A DNA stretch of 13,316 nt from JBJXFK01 sp046155505 (lineage in GTDB: Bacteria > Planctomycetota > Phycisphaerae > UBA1845 > Fen-1342): NCBI GenBank assembly GCA_046155505.1, contig JBJXFK010000145.1, positions 1 through 13,316 on the forward strand, given 5' to 3'. The notes beneath the pieces were generated by a model. The model saw only the letters and a list, made by a program, of their open reading frames with translations. It was not told the DNA's origin and did not search any database. A program made the translations under genes and the position numbers. Below are positions 1 through 6,849 of the stretch, in pieces. The stretch's first letter is position 1. Each line of letters starts with the position of its first letter.

Positions 1-1078
1 ACGGCAAGACCGCGGGCTGCGACGCTGCGGGTAGATCGGGCAACAGCTGCGCCGCCGACATGCCCGCTGCGGCGGCGTAGCGGTGGGCGAAGCGTTCGAG
101 CAGATCGGTCGTGACGAGTTCGTTTGGGATCGCGCGAAACGCCGGCCCTTTCTCGGTCGCGAGCAGCGCGCCGAATGCGAGCCGCATGATCGCTTCGCCG
201 ACCTGGCCGTCCATGACTCCGACCATCGCGATGCACTTGCGCTGGCGGAGCGCGGGCCACAGTGCGGGCGATGCGCCGACGGTCGCCATGACCTGACGCT
301 CGCCGAGCAATTTCGCGGGCGGCTCGGCGAGCCAGGGCGACGCGTCGAGCGTGATGGCGAGGGTTGTGTTCGGAAACTGCTTCAGCAGTGCGCGGATCGC
401 GTCGGGGCCGCTAGGGCCGCTCGTCGCGCTTTCGGCGTATGTCGCGTCGCTCAGCAAAGTCGGGCCGACACGCGTGCCGACGCCGCTGCGAAAGCGGTCG
501 CCGATGCCGCGGCGCGCGTCGGCGGCACTCTGCGCGAGTACGTAGCTTTTGCGTTCGCTTGCGAAATTTGACAGTTCGTGGCCGAGCATCTCCGCCGCCG
601 CCGCACGATCGGTCGATATGTGGCCGAAAATTCCGACGCGCTCGGGCGGGTCGTTCGAGTCGCCGTAGGTGATCAGCACGATTCCCGTTTTCAGGGTGAC
701 TTGTCGGGCGGCGAGCATGCGCGGGTCGTCGCTCGCGGGGACGATGACGACTGCGGGCTGGCGCTTGAGCGTTTCCTCGAACTCGCGGCCATAGTCGGCT
801 GTGAGCGGGACTTCCGCGACTTCGAGGATGAGGTTCGGGTGTTCGGCTGCGACGCGGCGGGCACCGCAGATCATGGCGATTTCGCACGCGTCGGTTTGGT
901 CAATGACGAGCAGCAAGGCCCGCGTGCCGGGTGCGATGTTGCGGCTCTTGGCGGGCGGCGGGGCACCCTGGTTGCATGCAGTAAGTAATGACGCGGCAAT
1001 GAGATAGGCGAATGCGCAGGCAATTCGGCGCAGGTCGATGTGGGGCGCGGCGCCGGGTCGATACGGGCGGTGAAGCAC
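1..1078 (-). CDS. Periplasmic-binding-protein-like lipoprotein, 3' end cut by window edge
   Basis: I read this frame directly from the reverse strand; it is open for 359 codons and runs off the left edge without a stop. The start is taken as GTG at 1078 because AAAGGA lies six bases upstream and it precedes a lipoprotein signal: a basic N-region, a hydrophobic stretch at about residues 19-32, and a lipobox LTAC with Cys35. The mature part has the two-lobe pattern of type 1 periplasmic sugar-binding proteins (Peripla_BP_4/RbsB-like): alternating beta strands and helices, a segment reading VVIVPASDD, then GIVLITYGD near the hinge, and a second lobe ending GVMDGQVGEAIMRLAFGALL. By family, such proteins bind a small sugar-like ligand outside the inner membrane for an ABC transporter or sensor. 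No permease or ATPase gene is visible, so the partner and ligand are unknown. The fold call is by pattern only; the signal peptide is the firmer part. Confidence 0.72.
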   Translation of the reverse strand, partial: MLHRPYRPGAAPHIDLRRIACAFAYLIAASLLTACNQGAPPPAKSRNIAPGTRALLLVIDQTDACEIAMICGARRVAAEHPNLILEVAEVPLTADYGREFEETLKRQPAVVIVPASDDPRMLAARQVTLKTGIVLITYGDSNDPPERVGIFGHISTDRAAAAEMLGHELSNFASERKSYVLAQSAADARRGIGDRFRSGVGTRVGPTLLSDATYAESATSGPSGPDAIRALLKQFPNTTLAITLDASPWLAEPPAKLLGERQVMATVGASPALWPALRQRKCIAMVGVMDGQVGEAIMRLAFGALLATEKGPAFRAIPNELVTTDLLERFAHRYAAAAGMSAAQLLPDLPAASQPAVLP

Positions 1079-1233
1079 GGGCGATCCTTTGCATCCGGGA
1101 CTCGCCCGGCGCGGTATACTCTCTCAGAAGCCGTGGTGCGGGCATAGCTTACCGCGCCGCGAGCCGATAGATTATCATTCATCGGCGGCGATGTCGTTTT
1201 CGCCGCAGTGTTTGACAGCAAGTGAGGCCGACC

Positions 1234-2049
1234 ATGAAGTGCATCAATGGTACGCTGATCGGGATGAGTGTTTTTGCGTCGAGCGCGATTGCCCAGACGG
1301 TCACGCCTGTGACGGACACGACCGACACGCCGACCTCGCTGGTCGATCGCACGCCGTCGGAGAATGCTCGCGGCGGCGCGGTGCGCGAGCGGGCACCCGG
1401 CAATCTCATCAGCGCGGCGCGTACGCGACACACCGAGTTGGCGGCCGATCGTCGCGAGCGACAGACATCGGGCAATACGGGCGATGGCCAGACGCCCGAA
1501 GAAAATGGCAATTCGGGTGGCAGCAGCGGCGGCGGGATCGGTGATCTGCTTGGCGGCGCGCTAGACAGCGGCCTGCTCGATACGCTGCTTGGCGGCGGTG
1601 GCTTGAACGGCTTGCTTGGCGGCGGAACGACGGGCACAACGTCGGGCGGCACGGGCAACCTGACGCCCGAGGCGATCCAGATGCTGACCGATGCCGGCTT
1701 CAACGTCGGCGATTTCAATCTCAAACAGCGCGACGCGGCGAGCGACGCGACCACCGTAGCGAAGCTCGGTTCACGGCAGCAGACAATTCCAGGTCTGCCG
1801 ACGGAAGAGGAAGAGCCGTTCCGCATTCGCTGGTCTGATGCGATGCTGTCGACGATTTTCACGTCGCTGGTGTTTGCGTTCCAGACGCCGGACTTTATTT
1901 CGTTCCTCGAAGATCTGATTCGCCCGATCATTCGCCCGGATCTGACCGGCGATGACAGCAGCCGCAAGACGAACGACGCGGCCAATCCGCGACGCCGCGC
2001 GGCGCTGGATGGCAACATGCGGCTGGTGTTCAAGATGGCAAATTGCTAG
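1234..2049 (+). CDS. Secreted Gly/Leu-rich protein of unknown function
   Basis: A 271-residue protein. ATG 1234 is preferred over GTG 1222 because GTGAGG sits seven bases ahead of it and it begins directly with a signal peptide (MKCINGTLIGMSVFASSAIA, cleavage after Ala20). The mature protein has a polar Thr/Arg-rich segment to about residue 85. Then comes a low-complexity region at roughly 86-142 in which Gly clusters alternate with LLG/LLD units, encoded by three near-identical TGCTTGGCGGCG stretches. A short LTPEAIQMLTDAGF segment follows, then an acidic patch, and a C-terminal part with a hydrophobic amphipathic helix at about 205-220 and a basic tail ending in Cys. I recognise no family. 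It stands alone: the gene behind it is on the opposite strand and an intrinsic terminator follows. A TATACT at 1115-1120 could be its -10 element, but no good -35 accompanies it. Confidence 0.75.
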   Translation: MKCINGTLIGMSVFASSAIAQTVTPVTDTTDTPTSLVDRTPSENARGGAVRERAPGNLISAARTRHTELAADRRERQTSGNTGDGQTPEENGNSGGSSGGGIGDLLGGALDSGLLDTLLGGGGLNGLLGGGTTGTTSGGTGNLTPEAIQMLTDAGFNVGDFNLKQRDAASDATTVAKLGSRQQTIPGLPTEEEEPFRIRWSDAMLSTIFTSLVFAFQTPDFISFLEDLIRPIIRPDLTGDDSSRKTNDAANPRRRAALDGNMRLVFKMANC

Positions 2050-2086
2050 TTCACGCTGCCTGACGGCGGTGTGATCAAAATTGCGC

Positions 2087-2139
2087 GAGCGGTCGACTGT
2101 GGCAAGCGGGCCACGATCGACCGCTCTATTTTTTTTTTT
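2087..2139 (+). terminator. Rho-independent terminator after the Gly/Leu-rich gene
   Basis: A perfect 10-bp stem, GAGCGGTCGA (2087-2096) with TCGACCGCTC (2117-2126), is extended by an inner GTGGC/GCCAC stem (2099-2103 with 2110-2114) across a small internal loop. It is followed almost at once by eleven T residues (2129-2139). It lies 37 bases after the stop at 2049 and isolates that gene from the beta-barrel gene downstream. It is the clearest terminator in the window. Confidence 0.93.
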
Positions 2140-2204
2140 GCGCGGCGGGCGATCGGAGCGTGCGTCGAGTCGGTTGGGGGCGAGCGGCAGCCGATAGATT
2201 TGTC

Positions 2205-3272
2205 ATGCGCACACTGATCCTTACTCGCAAGCGCTTTCTCATTTCGGTGGCAGCGTTGATGGCGGCGGTGTCGACAGCGAACGCGCAAAGTTCGCCGGGG
2301 TTGTCGCGTACGCAGTTCTACGTGCCGACGATCGGTCTGGTCGATCGCGTGGCCGATTCGCAGCCGGCGACGTCCGCGAGCGCTCCAGCAAGCGCGGAAG
2401 CTGGAACGGGCGAGCGCGACGACGCCGACGATGTTGACGGCGAGTCGTCGGATCTGCCGATCTCGTTCTCGATCGACTACACGTTGGTGAGTGACTACAT
2501 CATCAATGGGATCAACTATTCAGAGTTTCCCGGCGAGGGACGAGAAAAGCCGAATCATCAGGTCACGACGTTGCTGGAATTTGACCTGGCGATGCTGGGC
2601 GGGCGCGAACGCGGCGAGTATGGCGTGGTCTCGTTCGAGACGTTTTTCAACTGGTACGCGGCGCAGGCGATCATCAATCCCGACGGCGGGCAGCAGAATT
2701 TGCAGGGCGTCGATTGGACGATCGGCTACTCCTATGAGGTGAAACCGATCGCGACGACGCTGCGCGCGTACTACACGTTCTACACGGTGCTGAACGAGAG
2801 CGATGCTTCGTCTACCGAGGTATCATTCTCGATCGAGCATAACGATGCGTGGATGTGGAAGTGGATGTTGCCGGAGAATGAGGACGGCGTGCTCAATCCG
2901 TCGGTCTATTACGCATATGACTGGGACGGGGCGCGGCGCGGGAGCTGGTTCGAGTTTGGGTTCAGTCATGATTTCGAGATTGCTGAGCATCTGACGTTTA
3001 CGCCGGCGCTGACGCTGGCGGCTGATCACGGCTACATCGAGGGCAGCAACGATCTGGAGCCGGAAGCGCGGCACATGGTGCTCGCATATGTGCAGTACGG
3101 AGCGACGATCAGCTATGACATGACCGAGGCGATCGGCTTCAACAAGTGGGGCTATGGCTCGGTGGTGCTGAGCGGATTTCTGTATTACAACCAGGTGCCG
3201 CAGCGGGTTGAACGGATGGGTTTGATCGATGATGAGTTCTGGGGCGGCGTGACGATCGGTTGGTCGTCTTAG
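2205..3272 (+). CDS. Probable outer-membrane beta-barrel protein (TorF/porin-like pattern)
   Basis: A 355-residue protein. The start is ATG 2205 because it opens a typical signal peptide: basic RKR, a hydrophobic core, and cleavage at ANA before Gln28. No Shine-Dalgarno sequence is visible before it, and in-frame GTG 2160 would place 15 charged residues ahead of the signal. After an acidic, Ala/Ser-rich linker (about residues 50-85) the chain consists of short alternating polar/aromatic segments rich in Tyr and Trp, such as SIDYTLVSDYIINGINYSEF, LRAYYTFYTVL and VLSGFLYYNQV. It ends in a final strand, WGGVTIGWSS. That pattern fits amphipathic strands of an outer-membrane barrel. The opening strand followed by a Gly-rich turn recalls the TorF/Gcw_chp putative porin family, but this is resemblance only. 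It has no partner gene; repeats and an opposing gene follow. Confidence 0.78.
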   Translation: MRTLILTRKRFLISVAALMAAVSTANAQSSPGLSRTQFYVPTIGLVDRVADSQPATSASAPASAEAGTGERDDADDVDGESSDLPISFSIDYTLVSDYIINGINYSEFPGEGREKPNHQVTTLLEFDLAMLGGRERGEYGVVSFETFFNWYAAQAIINPDGGQQNLQGVDWTIGYSYEVKPIATTLRAYYTFYTVLNESDASSTEVSFSIEHNDAWMWKWMLPENEDGVLNPSVYYAYDWDGARRGSWFEFGFSHDFEIAEHLTFTPALTLAADHGYIEGSNDLEPEARHMVLAYVQYGATISYDMTEAIGFNKWGYGSVVLSGFLYYNQVPQRVERMGLIDDEFWGGVTIGWSS

Positions 3273-3291
3273 AGGAACGGCACATCACCGC

Positions 3292-3387
3292 GTAGGTTGG
3301 GCATCGCCCAACATTTGCCGCGGCTTTTGTAGCGCACGAAATGGTGGGCGATGCCCACCCTACGGGTTTGGGCATCGCTCAACATTC
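3292..3387. repeat. Cluster of three palindromic intergenic repeats
   Basis: Three related units fill the gap between the convergent genes ending at 3272 and 3408. Unit 1 (3292-3313) contains TTGGGCATCGCCCAA, a 6+3+6 palindrome. Unit 2 (3342-3364) contains GTGGGCGATGCCCAC and is the reverse complement of unit 1 with two changes, so the pair can fold as one long hairpin around 28 bases. Unit 3 (3364-3387) is a diverged copy in the orientation of unit 1 (TTTGGGCATCGCTCAA). The sequence at 3338-3364 recurs identically at 10224-10250. No enzyme gene is associated, so this is a dispersed non-autonomous intergenic repeat. It may also serve as a two-way terminator, though no T-run follows. Confidence 0.85.
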
Positions 3388-3407
3388 GACGGCAACGCGA
3401 CGGATTG

Positions 3408-3731
3408 TTAGCGGCGATAGACGCGGACGCTGCGCGAGCGGTAGCGCGGGCGGTCGCAATCGCGATCGCGGTAGCTGAAGCTGACGCTGGAAGAGCGATA
3501 GCTCGGGCGATCGTAGCAGACCGACTCGCGATAATAGGTCACGGGCCGCTCGTAACAGACCGGGCGCGAGTAGTAGACGGTCGCGGGCCGATAGCAGTCG
3601 TAGACGACCGGACGGCTGTAGCAGCGCTCGCCGCGGTCATAGTTGAAGCTGAATCCGAAGTCGCGTGCCATTGCGGGCAGCGCCAGTGCGACCAGACCTG
3701 CCAGAATCGCGAATCCCTTGCGCGTGAACAT
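3408..3731 (-). CDS. Small secreted Tyr/Arg/Cys-rich repeat protein
   Basis: A 107-residue protein with a strong ribosome binding site (AAAAGGAG at 3738-3745, six bases before ATG 3731) and a clear signal peptide cleaved after PAMA (Ala22). The mature 85 residues contain about 14 Tyr, five Cys and many Arg. They are arranged as irregular repeats of a (C/Y)Y-x-RP type unit: CYSRPVVY, CYRPATVYY, CYERPVTYY, CYDRPSY. The last 30 residues shift to Arg/Ser-rich RYRSRSVRVYRR. It is highly basic and lacks membrane segments after the signal. I recognise no family. Such composition is seen in small exported proteins that bind surfaces or are cross-linked through Tyr or Cys, but that role is inference. 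The gene reads away from the lipoprotein gene at 4048 and ends just before the palindromic repeats. Confidence 0.8.
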   Translation of the reverse strand: MFTRKGFAILAGLVALALPAMARDFGFSFNYDRGERCYSRPVVYDCYRPATVYYSRPVCYERPVTYYRESVCYDRPSYRSSSVSFSYRDRDCDRPRYRSRSVRVYRR

Positions 3732-4047
3732 GAATCACTCCTTTTGAAACGACCGCGTCGCAGCAAGCAAAGCTGACCAATCGCTCGGGTCTTGCACTCG
3801 GACACGGTAGCGGATTGGACGTTTGCGGCGGCTGAAATATTCTGCCCGGTCGGCGGAAAGTCCGCCGCGCCGGGCCGAAGCTGCTGCGGTAAGTGTTGTC
3901 CAGTGCAATAGTTGTGAAAAGTTATCGCTGAATTAGCGGACGCGCGTGAACGCCTGTCTAAATTCGTCGCCAGCCGCCCCTATTTTCTCTCGAACCGCCG
4001 CTGTGGCGGGGGTGTGCAACGGAATCCGCGAGCGAGAGGGTACGGTC
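3732..4047. promoter_or_regulatory. Divergent intergenic region with a strong hairpin
   Basis: These 316 bases separate two divergent genes and should hold both promoters, though no convincing -35/-10 pair was found. The distinct element is a hairpin at 3844-3875: outer arms GCCCGG and CCGGGC, inner arms CGGCGGA and TCCGCCG, loop AAG. No T-run follows on either strand, so it is not a standard terminator; a leader-RNA or DNA-binding role is possible. A weaker CCGCC/GGCGG hairpin lies near 4000, shortly before the ribosome binding site GAGAGGG at 4034-4040. No coding frame here is supported. Confidence 0.5.
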
Positions 4048-4770
4048 ATGCGAGCTTTGCGAACGGGTCTGGTTGGTGCGTTCGTGCTGTCGTCGTCGCT
4101 GCTGAGCGGCGGTTGTGGTGCGTCGGCCGAAGAAGTCGGGTCGCTCATCGACGGCCTCAACACGCTGGCCGAGGCGACCGCGTCGGCGATCGCGGACGGC
4201 ACTTCGAACACGATTCAGGTTGGCGAGCAGACCGGCGGCGGCGTTCCGCAGACTTCGGCCGCGGCGGATCAGGTGGCGTCGCCGTTGCCGGGCGGCAATG
4301 TCGGCGGGGTACCCGTGGGCGGTGCGCCGGTGATTCCGACCGTCCCGCCGGCTCAGCCGTCGGAGCCGCAGGCTTCGCAGGCGGCGATCGATGCGCTGGG
4401 AGACAAGGTGTTTTCGTTTTCGAGTTCCTCGGGCAACAGCGACAACAACGCGTTCGTCACGTCGGTCACCGATTTGCAGCTTTGCCGGTTCGGCAAGTTT
4501 GCGATTCGCGAGACGACCAGTTTTTCGTCGGACATCGGCGGGCAATTTTCGACGACGAATTCGATCGGCAGTTGGACGGTCCTCGAGCAGGGCGGCCGCT
4601 TTGGGCTGAGACTGACCATCGAACAGAGCGAGAACCCGAATTTCATCGGCGAGCAGTTTATGGAAGTGTCGTTTGGTAACGGCAATGTGTTCTTCAACGG
4701 CAACCGCGCCGACGTGAGCGATGCGTCGGCGGATTGTGCGGCGGCCGAGCGCGAGTTTGCGGGCCGATAG
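4048..4770 (+). CDS. Lipoprotein of unknown function with a DUF1559-like motif
   Basis: A 240-residue protein. ATG 4048 is chosen over the more distant upstream start because GAGAGGG sits seven bases ahead and it starts a lipoprotein signal: MRALR, a hydrophobic core, then SGGC with Cys23, a slightly non-ideal lipobox. Residues 28-50 look helical. Residues 50-60 read DGTSNTIQVGE, close to the signature found in planctomycete DUF1559 (SBP_bac_10) proteins, although the rest of that family is absent. A Gly/Pro/Val-rich linker runs to about residue 112. The C-terminal half (about 117-235) is a likely beta domain with alternating strands, including a GSWTVLEQGGRFGLRL stretch, and two Cys (146 and about 230) that could form a disulfide. 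Function unknown; the location is probably membrane-anchored in the periplasm or outer membrane. The gene is followed by a hairpin terminator. Confidence 0.78.
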   Translation: MRALRTGLVGAFVLSSSLLSGGCGASAEEVGSLIDGLNTLAEATASAIADGTSNTIQVGEQTGGGVPQTSAAADQVASPLPGGNVGGVPVGGAPVIPTVPPAQPSEPQASQAAIDALGDKVFSFSSSSGNSDNNAFVTSVTDLQLCRFGKFAIRETTSFSSDIGGQFSTTNSIGSWTVLEQGGRFGLRLTIEQSENPNFIGEQFMEVSFGNGNVFFNGNRADVSDASADCAAAEREFAGR

Positions 4771-4808
4771 CCGAAACGTCTGGACGTGACCTGAGGGGGG
4801 CACGCGAA

Positions 4809-4850
4809 CCGTCGGCGAGTGCAAATGCCTCGCCGACGGATTCGTATTTT
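4809..4850 (+). terminator. Probable terminator between convergent lipoprotein genes
   Basis: A perfect 11-bp stem, CCGTCGGCGAG (4809-4819) with CTCGCCGACGG (4829-4839), closes a 9-base loop and is followed by ATTCGTATTTT, a weak T-rich tail. It sits 38 bases after the stop at 4770. On the minus strand the same hairpin lies beyond the stop of the opposing gene (4898) but lacks a T-run, so it probably acts mainly on plus-strand transcription. Confidence 0.72.
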
Positions 4851-4897
4851 GGGGTGGCGATCAGGGCGGCGGACCGGTCAATCGATCGGTCGGAGGA

Positions 4898-5860
4898 TCA
4901 GTCGAGCAGGCCCTGTGCGTTGATGGTCTGGCGAGCGTTCCAAAACAGCGTCGCATCGGACGAGGTCGGGACGCCCATCGTACCTTCGTAGTTCGTCTTT
5001 GAGGCGTACCGCAGCTTTCCCGGCTGGTTGACGATGCAGAATTCGTGCGTGCCGGTGACGCTGAACGCCAGCTTGCCGGCGCTGCCGGACGTGACGACCT
5101 GGGCAATGATGAACGAACCGTCGGTGGTGCGGACCGACTGCTGCACCGTCACGGTCGTGGAATAGCTGAGCGGGAAGCCTTCGATGAAATTGACGTTGTC
5201 GCTGATCGTGGCTGAGTCGCCGACCTGCCCGACGGCGAAGAACGCGTTGGGCACGACGCCGAAGCCGGGAACCGTGAATCCGCTGACTGTACCGTTCTCG
5301 AAAGTCTGAACGCCGATGCCGAGTGCGTAGGGAAGTTCGGATTGCCGCGCGTCGGCGACGTTTGTCTGGCTGGTGGCCAGTTCGCTGGAAGCGGCGAACA
5401 GGGCGGCGTTGGTGCCGGTGCTGGCGGTGTAGAGAGTTTCGAGGCCCTCGCCGGGTGCGGGGCTGTCGCCATCACTGCTGCAAAGCAGCGTGTCGGCGAT
5501 GTTGCCGATGGGTTCGGCACCGGTCATGTAATTGCGCGTGCCGGCGGGACGTTCGAGCGCGGGTAGGGTGCTCAGGCCGCCGCTGGTCGCGCCGAGCTCG
5601 TCGGTCGTGGAATCGCCGGCGACAACGGTGGTCGAGCCGTGGCGGGCGAGTTCGTCGGAGAGGGCGCGGAAGGTGCCGTTGTTGGCACCGGCGAGGACAT
5701 TTTCGCGCGGGCGAGGGCCATAGCCGTCATTGGTTAGAATGTTGATTCGTGACCCGTCATCGGGATCACCCACGACTGCGCCATCCGGACAGCCGCCGAT
5801 CGCGACTAGTGTGAGCGGAAGCAGCAGCGCGCGCCGAAACGAAAGCGAGTGCGAGTCCAT
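4898..5860 (-). CDS. Lipoprotein of unknown function
   Basis: A 320-residue protein starting at ATG 5860, with AGGAGA at about 5867-5872 as ribosome binding site. The N-terminus is a lipoprotein signal: charged FRRA, a hydrophobic core, lipobox IGGC with Cys24. The mature part starts with an Asp/Gly-rich segment, followed by a region (about 60-200) rich in Thr, Ser, Ala and Gly with little hydrophobic content. The C-terminal third (about 215-310) looks like beta strands: SYSTTVTVQQSV, GSFIIAQVVTSG, KLAFSVTGTHEFCIV. Internal Cys at about 127 and 279 might pair. No known domain was recognised. It converges on the lipoprotein gene at 4048-4770, but the two proteins do not look related beyond the lipobox. 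Its 5' side faces the large gene-poor gap. Confidence 0.78.
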   Translation of the reverse strand: MDSHSLSFRRALLLPLTLVAIGGCPDGAVVGDPDDGSRINILTNDGYGPRPRENVLAGANNGTFRALSDELARHGSTTVVAGDSTTDELGATSGGLSTLPALERPAGTRNYMTGAEPIGNIADTLLCSSDGDSPAPGEGLETLYTASTGTNAALFAASSELATSQTNVADARQSELPYALGIGVQTFENGTVSGFTVPGFGVVPNAFFAVGQVGDSATISDNVNFIEGFPLSYSTTVTVQQSVRTTDGSFIIAQVVTSGSAGKLAFSVTGTHEFCIVNQPGKLRYASKTNYEGTMGVPTSSDATLFWNARQTINAQGLLD

Positions 5861-6745
5861 GGGAAGGTCTCCTGTAGCCCCAGAAGCAGGAGTCGTGGTG
5901 GAGGGTTGCTACGGGCATACAAACACGCCGCTCGACGTCCGAGCGCACCCTCTAGCCTCTAATGCGCTAAGTCTGTCTCCAAGTTCGGAGTATTTCAAGA
6001 AAAAATCGCCGAGTCGTAAAATTCTCATCTTGTGTAACGGCAGCGGGCTGCTGCGGCGGCCCTTGGCCCGTACCACAATGACAAACGAAGCTGTCGCGAT
6101 TCTGTGCGCAGACGCCGTCAAAAAATGAACATGAAGCGCCGATTGGGCGGCGCTGTACCAGCACCTTTCGGAAGATTCGACCAAACGGTTGGAATTTTGT
6201 TCCCATCGTCGGCGCAAAGGTTGCGGATATCGCGAAATACAGTCGAATACGAAGGGGTTTTTCCGCAGAAGCGAGGGAGTCAGCACACCAAAAAGGTCTG
6301 CGTCGGGCGAGGCGCGTTACGATGTCGCGAACACGGCGGTCGGACGTCTGTGTGCAGGTTCCTGGGCCCGTCCAGAGCGTGACCGATGTGCGGTAAGTGC
6401 TTCGATCAGCATTAGATACGCGACTTGGCCGAGCCGACCGCAACCGCCGCTGAATGCCATCGTCGGGCCGCACGATGGCGATGCGGAGACGACAGTCCGT
6501 CAGTTTTGGACAGGCTGTTTCCAAGGATTGCGAGTCACTTGACCGGCAAACTTGGAATCCACCCGCCGGTGATGAACGCTCGTACCGCCCTCGTCGTGCG
6601 GGAGATTGAGAAGCCGACAAAAAGTCACAAAAATTCGCACTTCACAACATTGGGTTCGTGGGTTCTGGGTGACTAGGCGTTGGCGGAGGTCGCAGCTACG
6701 ATCGGCGTCAATTTCGCGTCGATCACCAGCAGGCATGTGCGGCTG

Positions 6746-6761
6746 AATTTGCATGCAAATT
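6746..6761. promoter_or_regulatory. Perfect 16-bp palindrome, possible operator
   Basis: AATTTGCATGCAAATT equals its own reverse complement over all 16 bases with no spacer. It is AT-rich within a GC-rich region and lies about 90 bases beyond the stop of the radical SAM gene, in the gene-poor region. Symmetry without a loop fits binding by a dimeric regulator rather than an RNA hairpin. No adjacent start codon is evident, so the gene it would control is unclear. Confidence 0.35.
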
Positions 6762-6785
6762 GTCGTCAACGCCCAGTGATCGTTG

Positions 6786-6832
6786 CTTGCAAGACTGCAA
6801 GTGAGCTTTACGTGGCTCGCTGCCAAGCGAGC
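6786..6832 (-). terminator. Tandem hairpins downstream of the radical SAM gene
   Basis: Two compact hairpins follow the minus-strand stop at 6850. GCTCGCT/AGCGAGC with a 4-base loop occupies 6815-6832, and CTTGCA/TGCAAG with a 4-base loop occupies 6786-6801. Neither is followed by a T-run, so intrinsic termination is uncertain; they may protect the 3' end of the mRNA or act without a U-tract. Confidence 0.4.
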
Positions 6833-6849
6833 GTTCGCACAAATCGCGA

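Larger units (their letters stand above)
5861..6849. other. Gene-poor region with hairpins
   Basis: No convincing gene lies here. Reading frames of up to about 217 codons exist on the minus strand (for example 5967-6620), but they lack the strong G/C third-position preference of the real genes, resemble nothing I know, and have no clear ribosome binding site. Structured spots are AGCGCCG/CGGCGCT around a 6-base loop (6135-6154), GCCATCGT/ACGATGGC around an 8-base loop (6456-6479), a perfect 16-bp palindrome (6746-6761), and two adjacent hairpins (6786-6832). AT-rich patches such as 5995-6030 could hold the promoter of the minus-strand lipoprotein; TTGAAA on that strand near 5992-5997 is a possible -35, but no matching -10 was found. 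The stretch may hold a small RNA or be decayed sequence. Confidence 0.5.

Noticed and set aside
1212..1217. Perfect TTGACA as a -35 for the gene at 1234.
   Set aside because: The matching -10 would fall inside the start of the coding sequence; the TTGACA is only 17 bases from the ATG.
1179..2033. A 284-codon minus-strand frame opposite the Gly/Leu-rich gene.
   Set aside because: No ribosome binding site or signal, Ser/Pro/Arg-rich shadow composition, and the plus-strand frame has a signal peptide, ribosome binding site and terminator.
1163..2200. The shared word GCCGATAGATT at 1163-1173 and 2190-2200 as a possible common regulator site.
   Set aside because: It lies at different distances from the two starts, and CCGATAG occurs elsewhere in coding DNA here, so chance is likely.
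3851..3875. GGAAAGTCC, which recalls a conserved word of RNase P RNA.
   Set aside because: It is fully explained by a CGGCGGA-AAG-TCCGCCG hairpin, and none of the other conserved RNase P elements were seen nearby.
3958..4824. A 288-codon minus-strand frame opposite the lipoprotein gene.
   Set aside because: Arg-rich shadow of a plus-strand gene that has a ribosome binding site, lipobox and terminator.
5967..6620. A 217-codon minus-strand frame in the gene-poor region.
   Set aside because: No third-position G/C bias, no recognisable motif and no ribosome binding site; kept only as part of the gap description.
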